From contig NC_086368.1 in the NCBI RefSeq assembly GCF_036324505.1, forward strand, positions 5,293,021-5,357,020: a DNA stretch of 64,000 nucleotides. The letters are read 5' to 3'. The notes below the pieces were generated by a model. It had not been told where the DNA came from, searched no databases, and saw only the letters and a list, made by a program, of their open reading frames with translations. The position numbers and the translations under genes were made by a program. Of the stretch, positions 12,727-29,513 are shown in pieces. The DNA is from Eleginops maclovinus (taxonomy: Eukaryota > Chordata > Actinopteri > Perciformes > Eleginopidae). Each line of letters begins with the position of its first letter. The stretch's first letter is position 1.

Positions 12727-13140
12727 TTAAAGGGGCACTATAATCCAAATTCTCAGGTTCATATTTCTATTTAGTGTCTCTACTGTGTCATGTCTCCATG
12801 CTTTAATGTTTAATAATCTCTTTATTTTTCTCATACTGCCTGTGCTGCAGCACCTCTTTTCACCCTCCGTTTGAAGCCAGAGCCCAGTCTGCTCTGATTG
12901 GAAGGATGGACGGCCCTGTTGTGATTGGTCAACCGCTTAGACTATCACATATAATGTTTTAATGCAGTAATAGAAGCGTAGTGTTAAATAAGGATGTCAT
13001 CATGTTACAGAAGCAAACAAAAAGGAGTCCAATGGAGGCGTTTCAGGCACGGGGGAGGAGGAACATAGGGATTTGACTCTTTAGACCATTTACATGCACT
13101 AAAAAGTATTAAACACTACAGGAAAGGGAAAACCCCAAAA
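12727..13140 (+). repeat. Dispersed repeat family A, copy 2
   Basis: The best-preserved copy: it begins TTAAAGGGGCACTATAA, carries the CATGTCTCCATGCTTTAATG and CTCATACTGCCTGTGCTGCA blocks, and ends with CACTACAGGAAAGGGAAAAC. At 414 bp it is shorter than copy 1, which has extra material in its second half. Confidence 0.7.
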
Positions 13141-14041
<901 letters not shown>

Positions 14042-14718
14042 CTCCCTAGGGGATGAGAATGAGACATGGGCATCAGGAGCTAGCATTCCCGAACTGGGCT
14101 TCCCATGCCAACCCTCCTTCATATGCATGCTATTTCGTCTAAGCCAAGTATCTGACAGTGAGTGTGCATGCATGTGTATGTGTGTAGACTGTTCACATGT
14201 TTCTAAGTCTACATAGTATCTTTGCACCTCAGAATATATTTGGTTTTAGCAAAAAATAGTGTATGTAAATGCATGTTCATTGATTTCTGTTGCTGTCACA
14301 GTAAAAGTGTATGTTGTTGTGGGTTACGTGTATAATTCATACATCTATCCAGTTTGGTTTGTGTGTATTTGTTCCTGTTGGTGAACAGAGCTGTATCAGA
14401 TGTGTCAATGGGTGTGTTCATTGAGCCAAATTGAAGCAAAACAGAAGGCACTGAGTTCCAAGACCTGGGGCTGTGAGCTTTAAATATAATGTCAGAGTTG
14501 AAGGGGAGTCATATTAGCTGCAGACAGGAAGTGCAGCTCTTCATCACCAGCTTTCTTGGGCAGTTTAATGTCTCCCTTCAAAACATTTTCTTCACAATTC
14601 TTTGTAATGTCCTCTCTTGGCCCATGCAGCTGCAACTCCCAGGCTAAAAGCTTTACCTGTGCTAACTTAGAGATTTATAAGCCATACCATTTATTACTAC
14701 AATCTGTCAATCCGTCTT
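14042..14718. other. Unassigned stretch
   Basis: No gene or repeat boundary is visible. The left inverted repeat expected for the following Tc1 fossil is not found here. Confidence 0.45.
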
Positions 14719-15302
14719 GTGATTATGGTGGAACTAATGTCTAAGGACATCAGGGACAAGACTGTAGACCAGCACAAGGCTGGAATAGAAGACAAGACCA
14801 GCAGCAAGCAGCTTGGTGAGAAAGAGACAACTGGTTTGATTATTAGAAGATGGAAGAAGCACAAAATGACCATCAATCGCCCTCGGTCTGGGGCTCCACC
14901 ATCTGAGATCTCGCCTCTTGGGGCCTCAATGATCATGAGAAAGGTGAGGGATCAGCCAAAAACTACACAGGAGGGGCTTGTTACTGATCTAATAAATCCT
15001 GCAGCGTTCCTGCTCAAGAAGGCACATGTACAGGCCGTCTGAAGTCTGCCAGTGATCCTCTGAATGATTCAGAGAAGGCTTATGAGAAGGTGCTGTGGTC
15101 AGATGAGGCCAAAATCAAGATCTTTGGCATCAACTCGACATGTCGTGTTTGGAGGAAGAGAAATGCTGCCTATGACCCCAAGAACACCATCCCCAGAGTC
15201 AAGCATGGAGGTGGAAACATGATGCTTTGGGGGGTTTCTCTGGTAAGGGGACAGGGCGATTCACTGCATCGAGGGGATGATGGAGGGGGCCATGTATCAT
15301 AA
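14719..15302 (+). pseudogene. Tc1-like transposase pseudogene
   Basis: Two frames encode pieces of a Tc1/mariner transposase, the DDE enzyme that cuts and pastes at TA sites. The first (14719-15042) has the paired helix-turn-helix region ([36 protein letters not shown]). It then jumps from GLVTDL to LLKKAHVQA, an internal deletion covering the first catalytic aspartate, and ends in a frameshift. The second (15090-15302) has [12 protein letters not shown] with the second catalytic aspartate, [19 protein letters not shown] and MLWG. The final part with the third acidic residue is gone: the frame leads straight into the 3' non-coding end. A family member is normally about 340 residues; this one cannot be active. 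Confidence 0.9.
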
Positions 15303-15552
15303 AATATTGGCTGATAACTTCCTTTCCCCTAAGTCATGTTTTGCAAGGAGATCAAATACTTATTTCCCCAATTAAATGCAAATTAATTGATATCTTTTTC
15401 TTTTTTTATGTACATTTCTGGATATTGTTTTTATGTATCTCGCTGTTAAAATAAACCATAAAATCATAAAAAATGACAGACTGTTCAATTCTTTGTAAGT
15501 GGGTAAACTAACTAAATTGGCAGGGGATCAAATACTTAATTTCTCCACTGTA
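14719..15552 (+). mobile_element. Tc1-like element remnant with right-end IR/DR
   Basis: The fossil transposase is followed by two direct copies of a GATCAAATACTTA motif: an inner one at 15347-15370 and an outer one at 15523-15550 that ends CTCCACTG next to TA. This is the IR/DR layout of salmonid and Sleeping Beauty-type Tc1 elements, with two transposase-binding direct repeats per end. The left inverted repeat is missing, so the element is truncated on that side and deleted inside. Confidence 0.8.
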
Positions 15553-15615
15553 TATAACACACTACAGGGAAGGGAAAACCAGAAAAACACAACAGGGCTT
15601 CTTTTATTCTCTTAA
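15551..15615 (+). repeat. Dispersed repeat family A, 3' fragment (copy 4)
   Basis: TATATAACACACTACAGGGA and the following AGGGAAAACC match the 3' ends of copies 1 and 2. The fragment abuts the TA at the right tip of the Tc1 remnant, so the Tc1 probably landed inside a family A copy whose 5' part is now lost. Confidence 0.55.
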
Positions 15616-15867
15616 TGGCTAATGCAAAACAAAAAATGGTAGAGAACAATTAAATAGCTCATAAACCTTTAAACATGTAAATCAGTTGACAGATTATTCC
15701 GAACTGTTAAAAGTTACACATACATGATTCATAATGTAAAGTGATGTCAAAGGGACAAAAGCAAATTGACCCACACTCACATGTGAAGAGATATACTGAA
15801 TAAATGGACACTCATGCATAATGTATTACAAACACCGATTATATTGTTTTGTTTTTAAGCTTAATTC

Positions 15868-15869
<2 letters not shown>

Positions 15870-15899
<30 letters not shown>
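15870..15899. repeat. (TA)n microsatellite
   Basis: About 15 TA units in AT-rich DNA. Confidence 0.95.
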
Positions 15900-15901
<2 letters not shown>

Positions 15902-16559
15902 CTCAAAGACCCAGTGCTTACAGTTTGCTTTTCACTATACTTGTTTTGCATAAAAAATATCCAATGGTTTCTTCAAAGTTAAAATAATGTAAAAGCAAGG
16001 CTGTTACAGCTAATAAATAAATAATTAATTAATTGATTAATTAAAATCAAATTAAAGTAAAAACAAATGCATAAAAAAACAGAAACATAATGGGATATTA
16101 CAGAGTCCAGGTAAAAAAACTAAAACGTGTTTTTGTGGAGTTAAATGGTAATTTCCATCATAGTACAATCAGTGTACACATTAACTCCAGAGGTTAATTT
16201 CATATCATAATTCTACAAACTTAAAGTCATAATATCAACGAGTTATAAGTAGAAATGTTCTTCTTTAAGGATTTCAAAGAACAAGCAGTAACAAAATGTC
16301 GCGCTCTGCAGAATCTTGTTTGCAACTTTTACAACATGAGGCGATTAGGCATTCTCTAAATAAGCGTCCGTCTTGCATAACACACAACAGTTCCCAATTT
16401 AACTCTTTTAATTACATGCCTTTGGAATTTGGATTACGCAGCTGCTGCATAGTGTGTGCTTTTGGAAGCGACGCTGGGTAACACAGTGGGTTTGGGGGCC
16501 AGAGAGAATGAAATGTAGGCTGGTTCTGGCTGCTAGGGAGAATCCAGTGTGGTTTACCT
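15900..16559. other. AT-rich unassigned stretch
   Basis: AT-rich sequence; no gene or repeat boundary recognised. Confidence 0.45.
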
Positions 16560-18170
16560 CTATCTCCCCTCATGCAGGGTTGCGTCTTGCTCTGCCTCAC
16601 TGTGTTGTTTTCTTCAGGGGATTTCCAGGTCTTTAACTCTGCCATCCAAATCCATTGTGTCCGCTATACACTCTCCTCTGATCCTCATATACAGTATATC
16701 CTCTGCTCCTCACCTTCTCCTGCCTTCCTTTTCCCTCTGTTTTATTCGGAATCCCTCTGCACGTTTTTTGCTTCTCACCTCCCTAGATCTCATATGCTTT
16801 ACTGCATTCAAAATGTTTCTGTCAACCTTTACCCAAAATATGAATGGTAATTGTTTAACTTTTTGTTTATGCCCAACAGGTCAACCTTTTTATTTGTGCA
16901 ACACTTATCCATTCATCTAAAGGCTACTTTTGTTTGTTGTTGCAAACATGCTAAACTTAGGGTATTTTCACAATATGTTAGGGACTTCTGTTTGCTTTCA
17001 CCTTGTCAGTTCACCTTTATTTATTTTTTTATAGGGATACGCAGGCACAGATTACAGTCCAGTTTTCGATAAAGGTGCATGTGTTTTCTATCCTCGGAAG
17101 TGTTTGCTTTCAAGCGCTCACACAGATGTTTTTTTGACATTCCTGGTTTCCAGAGGACTTCCCAACTACTTTCCTTAGTGGAGTCTATAACTGAGCTATC
17201 CAAATCCATTTTGTTCGCTAGATATTTTCCTCCAATCCTCCCTTAACTCCTCTCCTCATCACATTCTCCCTTATTCCCATTTTATACTCAATTTTACATC
17301 TCCCCAGATCTCAATATTTGGATATTCATGGGTTGATTTACAACTACTTTATTGAAAACAATTCAATCCATGCAAGACTTGTCCCAACAGCCTCTGCTAA
17401 ATACTATTTCTGTCAGCTGTTGCTAACATGCTTAACCAAGGGTATTGTCATAACACTTTCAAATCAATTAAAGTAGACCATAAAATGCATCTGAAAAATG
17501 GGACTTTTGCTTTCCCATTTCAGTTCATTTGAAAGAGGACCCATATACATTTATTGACATTTTTAAGTTCAGCAAAGGTACGTTGATATAGAGTTGTCCA
17601 GTTTTCCATAAAACAGGCATGGTTCTTCAATGTATTCCTCACTTTGTTGTTTTTTTCAAGGGATTTCCCAGTCTCTAACTTGGCCATCCAAATCCAATTT
17701 GTACGCTATTTACTCTCCTCCAACTATCTCCTTTCCTCCTCACCTTCTCCCTCATCCCCTTTTTTCCTTAACACCCGAGAACTTTCATGGTTTCCAGCTG
17801 ACTTTGGTTCTCAAATACTTTAATTTAGAGATTGCCACAACACTGACTCTGGTAATGGTCTCACTTGTATTTACCTCCATCAGGTAAACATTTCAATCAG
17901 TGCAACCCTGTCCCGTCAAGCTCAGCTAAAGACTATTTTTGTTAGCTATAGCTTGCATTCTAAACTAAGGTTTTTTTGCATCAATATGTAGGTTAATTTT
18001 TAAGAGGAACGTCTGACATTCATTGACTTTTTTTAGGGGTTAGCGCAGGCACTTTGATACAGTATTGTCCAGTTCTTGGTTAAAGGGACATGTGTTTTCA
18101 ATTTAAGAGGATTTCTGTCTTTCTCTGCCTCGCTGTGTTGTTTTCTTCACATTCCCAGTCCTCTCTGGCA
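16560..18170 (+). repeat. Degenerate tandem array, unit about 0.5 kb, three-plus copies
   Basis: Landmarks recur in the same order. The CCAAATCCA..TTTGT..CGCTA block is at 16646, 17200 and 17688. TTTGTTAGCTGTTGCTAACATG-like blocks are at about 16930, 17415 and 17938. A TTGTCAGTTCA.. block followed by GTCCAGTTTT is at 17057, 17596 and 18067. CTGCCTCACTGTGTTGTTTTCTTCA is at about 16590, 17640 (shorter) and 18127. Spacings between landmarks run from about 470 to 554 bp. The unit is pyrimidine-rich and has no coding capacity. Confidence 0.75.
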
Positions 18171-18339
18171 CAGAAGCATCATCTAGGCCCATCTACTTGC
18201 GCACGTTTTATTCAGCATGTCATCTTTAAGCCAGGATGTGTTTGGTTATACTCAACATTTAACACCTAATCAAGCTAAAAGTGGGTCAAAGAAATGTGTT
18301 TGTAAAGTAAAAAATAACAAAATACACAGATTAACTGTC

Positions 18340-18905
18340 TACTACAAGTACAGTATGGGTTATGAGTCCTTACCCCAAGAGAAGGAGTTCAAGTATCTCT
18401 GGGCTTTGTTCCCGAGTTAGGGGACAATGGAGAATGAGATTGGCCAGAGAATCATGGCAGAGGAAGCTTTACCACACCATTGTGATGAAGAGAGAGATGA
18501 GCCAGAAAGCAAAGCTCTTGTTCTACCAGCCCATCTTTGGTACTATTCTCACCTTTGGTCATTAAGGCTAGGTCATGACCGAAAGAACAAGATACTATCA
18601 GCTCAAATGGGTTTTTTCTGGAGGGTGGCTGACATCTCCCTTAGGGATAAAGTGAGAAGTCCAGTCATCCAGGAGGGACTCGTAGTAGAACCACTTCTCC
18701 TAATAAGGAGCCAGTCGAGGTGGTTTTAGCACCTAGTGAGGATGCCACCCGGTTGTAGGAAGGTGTTCCCAGCACCTGGGAGGAGGCAGAGGGCCACACC
18801 CAGGACCAGGTGAAGGGATTACATCCCCACACCGGCTTGGGACCGCCTTGGCATCCCCCAGTCAGAGCTGGTTGATGTAGCCAGGGAAAGGAAAGTTTGG
18901 GGCCC
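18340..18905 (+). pseudogene. Non-LTR retrotransposon reverse transcriptase, C-terminal fragment
   Basis: Pieces in all three frames match the end of a fish LINE polyprotein. They are EKEFKYLWALFPS, an NEIGQRIM.. block, a MKREMSQKAKLLFYQPIF-like block, SLRDKVRSPVIQEGL, EPLLL, and downstream the rules-of-thumb ends of these elements (VRMPPGC.., TRTR.., LAWDRLGIPQSELVDVA-like readings). Several frameshifts and one stop break it. It is 5'-truncated, as most LINE copies are. I remember this tail from Rex1/Babar-like fish LINEs, but the clade is uncertain. Confidence 0.75.
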
Positions 18906-18907
18906 TC

Positions 18908-19230
18908 AGTAAACCCTTTCCCACCAAACCAGTTCCTGTTTTAGCTCTGTGCTTTTCTGGTTACGAACTTGTTCGCCTTAAGGCCCCAGTTGTGTTTCCA
19001 CCAACCAACGTTACACTCTTCTCCAGAGTGCCGTGGTTAATTGTTTACCAATGTGGTTCAGCGGGATTAATCCCCTTCTTCAGTCATACGCTGCTCATAT
19101 ACTGTCTTTTCTTACATTTACTAACGGCAGCGGCATGAAAGTCTAACTGTCTCACGAGCAAATGTTGTGTTTCAGTCTGAATTGTTACTGTTTGGCTTCA
19201 CAACCCCGTTATTATTTTTTCTCTGGTATT
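18908..19230 (+). repeat. Dispersed repeat family B, copy 1
   Basis: Starts TCCCACCAAACCAGTTCC. With 33244 to about 32900 read on the minus strand it shares CTTCTCCAGAGTG..GTGGTTAA, the TGTGGTTC block, ATTTACT and CGGCAGCGGC. It directly follows the LINE tail. No coding capacity; the right boundary is unclear. Confidence 0.6.
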
Positions 19231-22897
<3,667 letters not shown>

Positions 22898-23029
22898 ACC
22901 AAGCATATTTTATTTCCACCATTAAATATTAAGTATCAGGATAAATATTTGATGATGCACCCCACTCTCTGTGTGTTTTTTGAATGAGCAGCACCAGGCT
23001 ACTCTATAATTGTGACTGTGCATGCAGTA

Positions 23030-23870
23030 CTTTCCTTCACTCTTTTCTGTGGCTTTTCTTTTTCTTTCATTGTTTCTCTCCAATATTTACTTATTCATCT
23101 CCCATGTCCCTTCTGTCTCCTTATCTGCTCTGCCTCTTTTTCTTCTAGTTGTACTTCTTCGAAGGATGTCTTTAAGGCAAAGATGTTCTGTGGGTTCTTT
23201 GGTTGGGTCCACCATTATGATCGATCCGATACACCTAAAAAAATATGGATGGATTGCCATTCAACTTTTACAGCTATTAATGTTGCCCAGACGATGACAC
23301 CTAATGACCTTTCTGAGTGCATTTGTATGACAAAAATGTATTTGAGATTCCTGACTTTGGATGGCAACTACTTTATTGAAGAGATTTCCATGACATTTGA
23401 TTTGTATCTCTAAATAAATTGTAATCATTGTTGATCATTTAACTTTTGGTTTAGCGCTATCCGCAAGACAAAATTTAAATTTCTGCAACACTGAAGGCCA
23501 CATACTGTAATATGCTAATATGTTGTTGGTATTGCACTTTTGAGAAATCTTTGACCTACGTTCCTTCATTGCATAACTGTAGTTGTGTATATGATATGAC
23601 ATTACATCTAAATCTTTGAATCTTTGACATTTATGAAATCTTTGCAATTGTACTTTTAAGCTGAATTAAACCCATTATATTAAGATATTTTGTATTCACA
23701 TTGTCAGTTTATGTGAAATTAGGAGCCTACAGTGTGTCTACTTTAGTTAATACGAAGCTCAGACGTTTATTTTGGAAGCCTTTTGAGGGTTGGTACAGGC
23801 CTTTTCACAAAGAAAATGTCCAGTTATTCGTTATAGGGGCTTGCGTCTTCTATTTTAGAGAATTGCTTTT
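23030..23870 (+). repeat. Probable dispersed copy of the 0.5 kb tandem unit
   Basis: Pyrimidine-rich DNA at 23030-23160, then CAACTACTTTATTGAA at about 23368 (also at about 17340), TTGTCAGTTTATG at 23700, and ATGTCCAGTTATTCG..AGGGGCTTGCGT at 23815. These appear in the same order as in the 16.56-18.17 kb array. Spacing is looser, so the copy is diverged or interrupted. Confidence 0.4.
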
Positions 23871-24511
23871 TAGCATGTAATTGGCTGTAATAAAGTTATT
23901 TTGAAATAGTTTTTATGTTTTACTTTGGCACGGTACTGCTTCCTAATGAAGCCCCTTGCTTTGATATGAACAGAACATTTGAGAATAAACCTTGTTTTAT
24001 TTTTGCCTTGTAGACAGATACCCCTTGATGTGATATCTCTACATATCTGGAGTTATACAATGGCTTTTTTTGGAGCGTCCCAGCTCAAAAATATGATTTG
24101 TGTAAAGCAAGCCTTGAGGGCTGAAACACGATGGCAAAAGGCAAAGCAAACCTGGAGAGCGTCAATTTTACAATGCACAGGTTGAGTGAACCACAACACA
24201 GACTTGAAGTGAACCATAATCAGACAGTGTGGTTCATTTTAAAGGCTTCGGAGTTGTTTTTTTATTTCAAAAAAGCTGATTAATTAAGGTTTTGTTTAGT
24301 TAGAGGGATGCAAAACACAATGTTTGTGACAACACTTTAAGATGTTGCTTACATTACCATTTGGAATTATGGTGGAACCACTAGCCTGGCCTTGATCAGA
24401 ATATGAGTATTTATTTTTAAATATTCTGCATCATAAGAGGAAGCTTTGTTTTGAAACTGGACTAAAGAGCAGATGTTCTTGCACAGTATTTTCAGACGCT
24501 CACATAATTAC

Positions 24512-24961
24512 CTGTCATTGCTGCCTCCGTTTTTTCCATTCCGTACCTATTTTTAGCCAAATTCCCATTCCACCAGACCCTGTCATCTCCATTCAGCCTT
24601 ATTGCTATTCTCCACCTGCCCACCAGATGCCCTCAGACCTTTCTCATCATTCTGGTCACATGACTAACACAGCCTTCTGCTCACCTGTGTCTCATCCCCA
24701 AATCACCCTGACAGTATATATACCAACCCCTTTTCTCAGTCAGTTTCTAAATTGTCAATGTTTTGTCATTCCTTGCTCATCAGCCACCTCAACCTGTAAC
24801 CTCTTGTCTGAACTCTTTACCCTGAAATCTGTATCCTTAGCCTCCCTGTCTGTAAGCATAACCCCGCTCATTTTATCAAAAATATGTGAACTGTTTCAGT
24901 CTTCTGCTTTCACCCACTTGCTTGACATCTACTTATTATTAGGTGCCTCTGACAGCACAAA
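24512..24961 (+). repeat. LTR-like segment, uncertain
   Basis: A TGTCATTGC start, a TATATATACC box near 24715 downstream of a TCACCTGTGTCTCAT block, and a CTGACA end near 24955 resemble a fish gypsy-type LTR. There is no target duplication and no second copy in the window, so this is only a suggestion. Confidence 0.3.
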
Positions 24962-27044
24962 ATCCAAAAGTTAACTGGCAGGTCCTCAGCACACTGAAAG
25001 GATACAACTGCACTTTCCATCATATATCTCGACTCTCAGAAATATGGAGCTTTCTGTGTACAAACTAGCACAAACATGCACACACACAAATCTCCGCTTT
25101 ATCTACTCTGATTATGTGTGGTAGTACAACACATTGCTCTGTTGTGTCAGATGAGAGAGATGGAAGCTGACAGGAACACGTTGATATGACACAAAGACAA
25201 CAAGAATTGCTGAAAGAGAGATACTACTTCCCCTTCCTTCTCCCCACCTCACCACTCATATCTGACCCAGTTGGAAGTGATGTGTAAGTGCTCCACAACA
25301 ATGAAAAAGGAGAACAGGAGGAGGAGGTGGAGGAGCTTGGGGTTTCAAAGTATGGAGCGAGGTAGGTGGGGGGGTACCGAAGTCATCAAAAGCCTAATCT
25401 TTTGCTTTAGATTTTGATCTTGAATTCTGGTTCTTCTTTGCTTTTCATAGTTTAAGAGCAACACCTCCAGCTGGATGTTGTCATGTTCTCGTTGTATCTG
25501 CGTTGTTGTTGTTGTTTGTGGAGTTGTTCCGATGAAGATGAAAGCAGTGCAAAAATTTGAGAAGAAACGGTGGTAGTAGTTCATATCAATCTTCCCTTTC
25601 TCTCCATGCATTGTTCTCCCATCTGTCTCCGTATCTACATTAAGTTAAAACGGTTTAATATTTAAAAACAGAGAATGTTGCTGCCAATGCATTATGGCTA
25701 AACAATCCTCTCTTGATCTTTGCATATTCCTGTTGCATATACCTGTCACTGTGATGTAAATAAAATATAGGAAAGTGCTACAAACATCATCATCGAGCAG
25801 CAACATTTTAAATATACTAATGCATTTATATTTTACCCTGTTGTAGTATTATCATACAACGTTAACATGAACATAGTGTCAATTGTGAACCATTTAAGTA
25901 TTTATAAAATATATAATTAAATAGTTATATTTTAAAATGATAGACCCTTTAATTAAAGTCATTATTCAACCATAACATAAATGTGAGAGTATGAGAAATG
26001 GCTCCCTGTGGTTAAACATTATAAAGGAGGTCCAAAAAGGCTGGAGTAAAGGGAAAGTACGAGTAGTGTATATTGTGCAGATATAATCCTAACTGGTGGA
26101 CACAGGCTGTAAAACAAATGTCATTTTTTCCCCATTTAGTGGCAACCTACTGAAGGGTCCTTGCGCAAGACAGAAAATTGTTGAGGTAATAATCTAATAT
26201 GCAATAAAAGTAATAACATTGCACTGGCTAGGAAACAGCAAATCAGAAAAAAATGGATTCTAATTCAAAAAAATAATACATGAAAAGGACACAATCCCAT
26301 GAGTCATCAGCTTTATTTAAAGGGGCAAATGCACGACATGTATTTAATGTAATTGCTTGTTATTTGTTATATGTACATCCCAAGCTGCATTTACCATTAC
26401 AGTGTATTATTATTATTTCCCATCTAAATGATGTCCAAAACTACAAAGAAAAGTCCCAACAATGGAATAGACCTTATTAAAAGCAAATAATATATATTTT
26501 GTGCATTTATTTTAAAACAGGAGAAAAAAAGTGTCCTTATCTGAAACTAAATACAGAAACAAAATAACAAATTTGAAACCGAATCAATATTGGGTAATCG
26601 TATGTGTATACATAAAGAGTCAAATAATACTTAATGAAAAATAAAAAGAACACTAAAATAATCATTTATGAAAAACAAAACAAAATTGAGGATACATTAA
26701 AACAATGGACACCTATTCATAAATTGCAATGCTTTTTCAATTGATTTAACATCCGTAATAGGATTTAAATCCCCCAAAAGTGTAAACAATGTTACTACAA
26801 ACGTCCCTGTAAGCATCGGGGAACATCACTGCATCTTCATGTCAAGTCATTCCTCCTCTGATGTACTCACACGTTGCTGTACCTGTGATCACCTATAGGG
26901 AGCGTCATTGTCACACTAAGCCGTCATTTTTCTCCGCTGGCATCTGCTGAGTGTGGAAAGCCAGCACAGCAGGAGGATGGCACGCAGTCAGGCAGCTCAA
27001 ACAGATAAGAGAAAACACAGTCAGTCCAGTCAGTGTAGTCAGAA
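24962..27044. other. Unassigned non-coding region
   Basis: Mostly AT-rich DNA with no supported gene. The frame at 25345-25611 (minus) has a leucine-rich charged end but no recognisable domain. Confidence 0.45.
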
Positions 27045-27045
27045 T

Positions 27046-27578
<533 letters not shown>

Positions 27579-27586
27579 GTTGTACG

Positions 27587-28516
27587 CAGTGGCGGCTGGT
27601 GAACATTTTTTTGGGGGGGGGCGCAGTTGGGCGGCACGGTTTAAATAGCACTTTTTTAGAGGTTTAGCTTAAGACAGTTGGTTAGGTGGCTGCGGCCACA
27701 TTCGTGCTTCTTACATTTTTGTGTGAAGTGCTTTAGATCCTTCATCCCGGTTGTAGTCCAAAGTGTTTCAGTCCCAGGACTTTGAAATAACAGACAAGGG
27801 AAACAAAAAAAGGCATTGCTCACTGTACAACCAGCTAACCAATTCCGCTTAGCATACAAGTTTGAGGAGAAAGTCCGAGTGTAGGTTCTCCCGCGATCAG
27901 TGGTCGCCTGTTGAATGTTTAAATCCGGACGCTCGGGTCCCAAGTCTTTCAATTTCTTCTTTTCGACATCTGATAGTCGATGAAACGGTGTTTTAAGTAG
28001 AGCTTGCACGGAGTTCTCAGCCATCGATGTCGCCATATTCACTCAATCTAAGTTTCAGCTAGCTACGGTGCTGCTCTTTACGCTTGTGGTTAGGGAATGA
28101 TAACGATGCTGATTCGCCGAAATAGTCCAATCGCGTATCTAAGAATGTCACATTGAACTAAGAAACAATGCCATTGGCTGTGGGCGCCAAGATTTGCGCC
28201 CACAGATCTAAGTTTCATCCCCCAATGAAAAGCTATCCTTGCTAAAATGACTGAGAAAAGTATAAGCTCTCCTATAGACTCCCATGTTATCGGCGCCCAC
28301 GGACGGTAGCCGACCTGCCTATTCTCAGAAAAGGCGAATGGCAATATATTATGTCCGGACACATTTTAGCGGTTCTTGACAGTGGTCTCCCATACACATT
28401 TAACCCATAAACACGGTACATTTCTTATTTCAATTATGTTGTATATATAACGTTTTTTAACTCAAAAAGTCAGGGTGGGCGGCGCCCAAGCGCCCACTAT
28501 TGACGCACCGCCACTG
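27587..28516 (-). mobile_element. hAT element, internally deleted, with perfect 8 bp target duplication
   Basis: GTTGTACG flanks the element exactly on both sides (27579-27586 and 28517-28524). The ends are CAGTGGCGGC and GCACCGCCACTG, a clear hAT-type inverted terminus. The 930 bp hold only the N-terminal part of a transposase on the minus strand; the catalytic and dimerisation parts are deleted. The perfect duplication suggests a fairly young insertion that relied on an enzyme supplied elsewhere. Confidence 0.92.
27656..28042 (-). CDS. Truncated hAT transposase, TTF/ZMYM-type zinc-finger N-terminus only
   Basis: A 128-residue frame lies inside the hAT element. The first half is charged (KTPFHRLSDVEKKKLKDLGP). 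The second half has the TTF-type zinc-finger signature of hAT and ZMYM proteins: KRNWLAGC, then FFCFPCLLF, a tryptophan-anchored turn (LWTTTGMKDLKHF), and a KKHECGRSH end with the expected Cys/Cys and His. This domain binds DNA ends in hAT enzymes; full proteins are about 600-800 residues, with an RNase H-like core that is absent here. The frame is intact with its own ATG. It could be translated as a DNA-binding fragment, but no splice or expression signal shows that it is. Confidence 0.7.
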   Translation of the reverse strand: MNMATSMAENSVQALLKTPFHRLSDVEKKKLKDLGPERPDLNIQQATTDRGRTYTRTFSSNLYAKRNWLAGCTVSNAFFCFPCLLFQSPGTETLWTTTGMKDLKHFTQKCKKHECGRSHLTNCLKLNL

Positions 28517-28524
28517 GTTGTACG

Positions 28525-29319
28525 TATGGCACTTCAAAAGAGGTACAATAATCAGGACTCTTTTAGCAGCACATTGATTTTGGTTTTGCAACAGTAAATA
28601 AAAGATGTAGAAAAGATAATTCTTCAGCTTGTCAAATGGAAAGAGTCTAAATTGCCTTTTGGAGGGCAGAAGTCTGTATTATCCGATTAAAACATGCGGG
28701 GAGTCAGAAAGGATACTGTGTAGTCCAATACCCATGTTACATACATTTACAAAAACAACTTTTAGTAAGTCCTAGTTCAAGTAAGAAAAGGCACGAGAAA
28801 CCAGGATATCCTACTTCATCAGGTCACATTTTGCATTATGGAAGCCCGCTTTTCTGACCCACAATCCTTTGCACAGGGGATATATGAGCAAGAGGGTCAG
28901 AGTATAAGGCACAATATTATGCCGAAGAAATGATTGTACATACTTTGTAAGGGCAGCATATTAAAGTAAGTACGTAGGAATATTCGAAAAGGAGTGTGCC
29001 TCATACATGATGGTGAACTTTATCTCTCTGACTTATCTTTCTGACTAAAAGTACGCCTTAACTCTACCCCCCAACCCTTCTCAAGTCCATCTTACTCTTC
29101 CTCCCCTCACCTCCACTCCATTGTCTTCCTCTTTTGCTGTCATTTCCTCTTTCTGATCTTCCCTTTTCCCAATCATTCATCAATACTTATCATCTTCCCA
29201 GACTCTTCTCCAGACCCAACACTTTTCCATTCAGCCGCTCTTCATACAATGAAAGTGGAACCCGTAATTTTTCAAACAATCACGCACCACCTTCTCCACT
29301 GAGCAAGCACAATGATACA
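28525..29319. other. Unassigned stretch
   Basis: No gene or element is recognised; pyrimidine-rich from about 29050. Confidence 0.45.
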
Positions 29320-29513
29320 TTTATTCAAGTACAGTTCTTATTTACCATTTTGAGGTACTTGTAAAATTACTTTCCATTATTTGCTACTTTGTTTTTCTAC
29401 CCCACTACAGAGGTAAATATTCTCGTTTTACCCCACACGTTTTATGTTTAGTTACTTTGCAGATATACTTTCTACTTTTACCTAAGTACAGGATTTGAGT
29501 ACTTCTTCCACCT
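29320..29513 (-). repeat. Common teleost repeat fragment ending in a AAGAAGTACTC-type terminus
   Basis: Blocks such as TACCCCACTACAGAGG, GTTACTTTGCAGAT and TACTTTTACCTAAGTACAGG, and the end GAGTACTTCTTCCACCTC, match a repeat I know widely in teleosts. Its reverse starts GTGGTGGAAGAAGTACTC and has hAT-like ends. Only a partial copy is present, and there is no target duplication. Confidence 0.5.

Noticed and set aside
23012..23413. 133-residue frame with a hydrophobic start that resembles a signal peptide
   Set aside because: The hydrophobic part is a translated pyrimidine tract in a degenerate repeat; no family is recognised.
25345..25611. Minus-strand 88-residue frame with a charged, leucine-rich end
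   Set aside because: It looks faintly like the tail of Myb/SANT-type transposon proteins, but no domain signature, splice sites or homologous block is visible.
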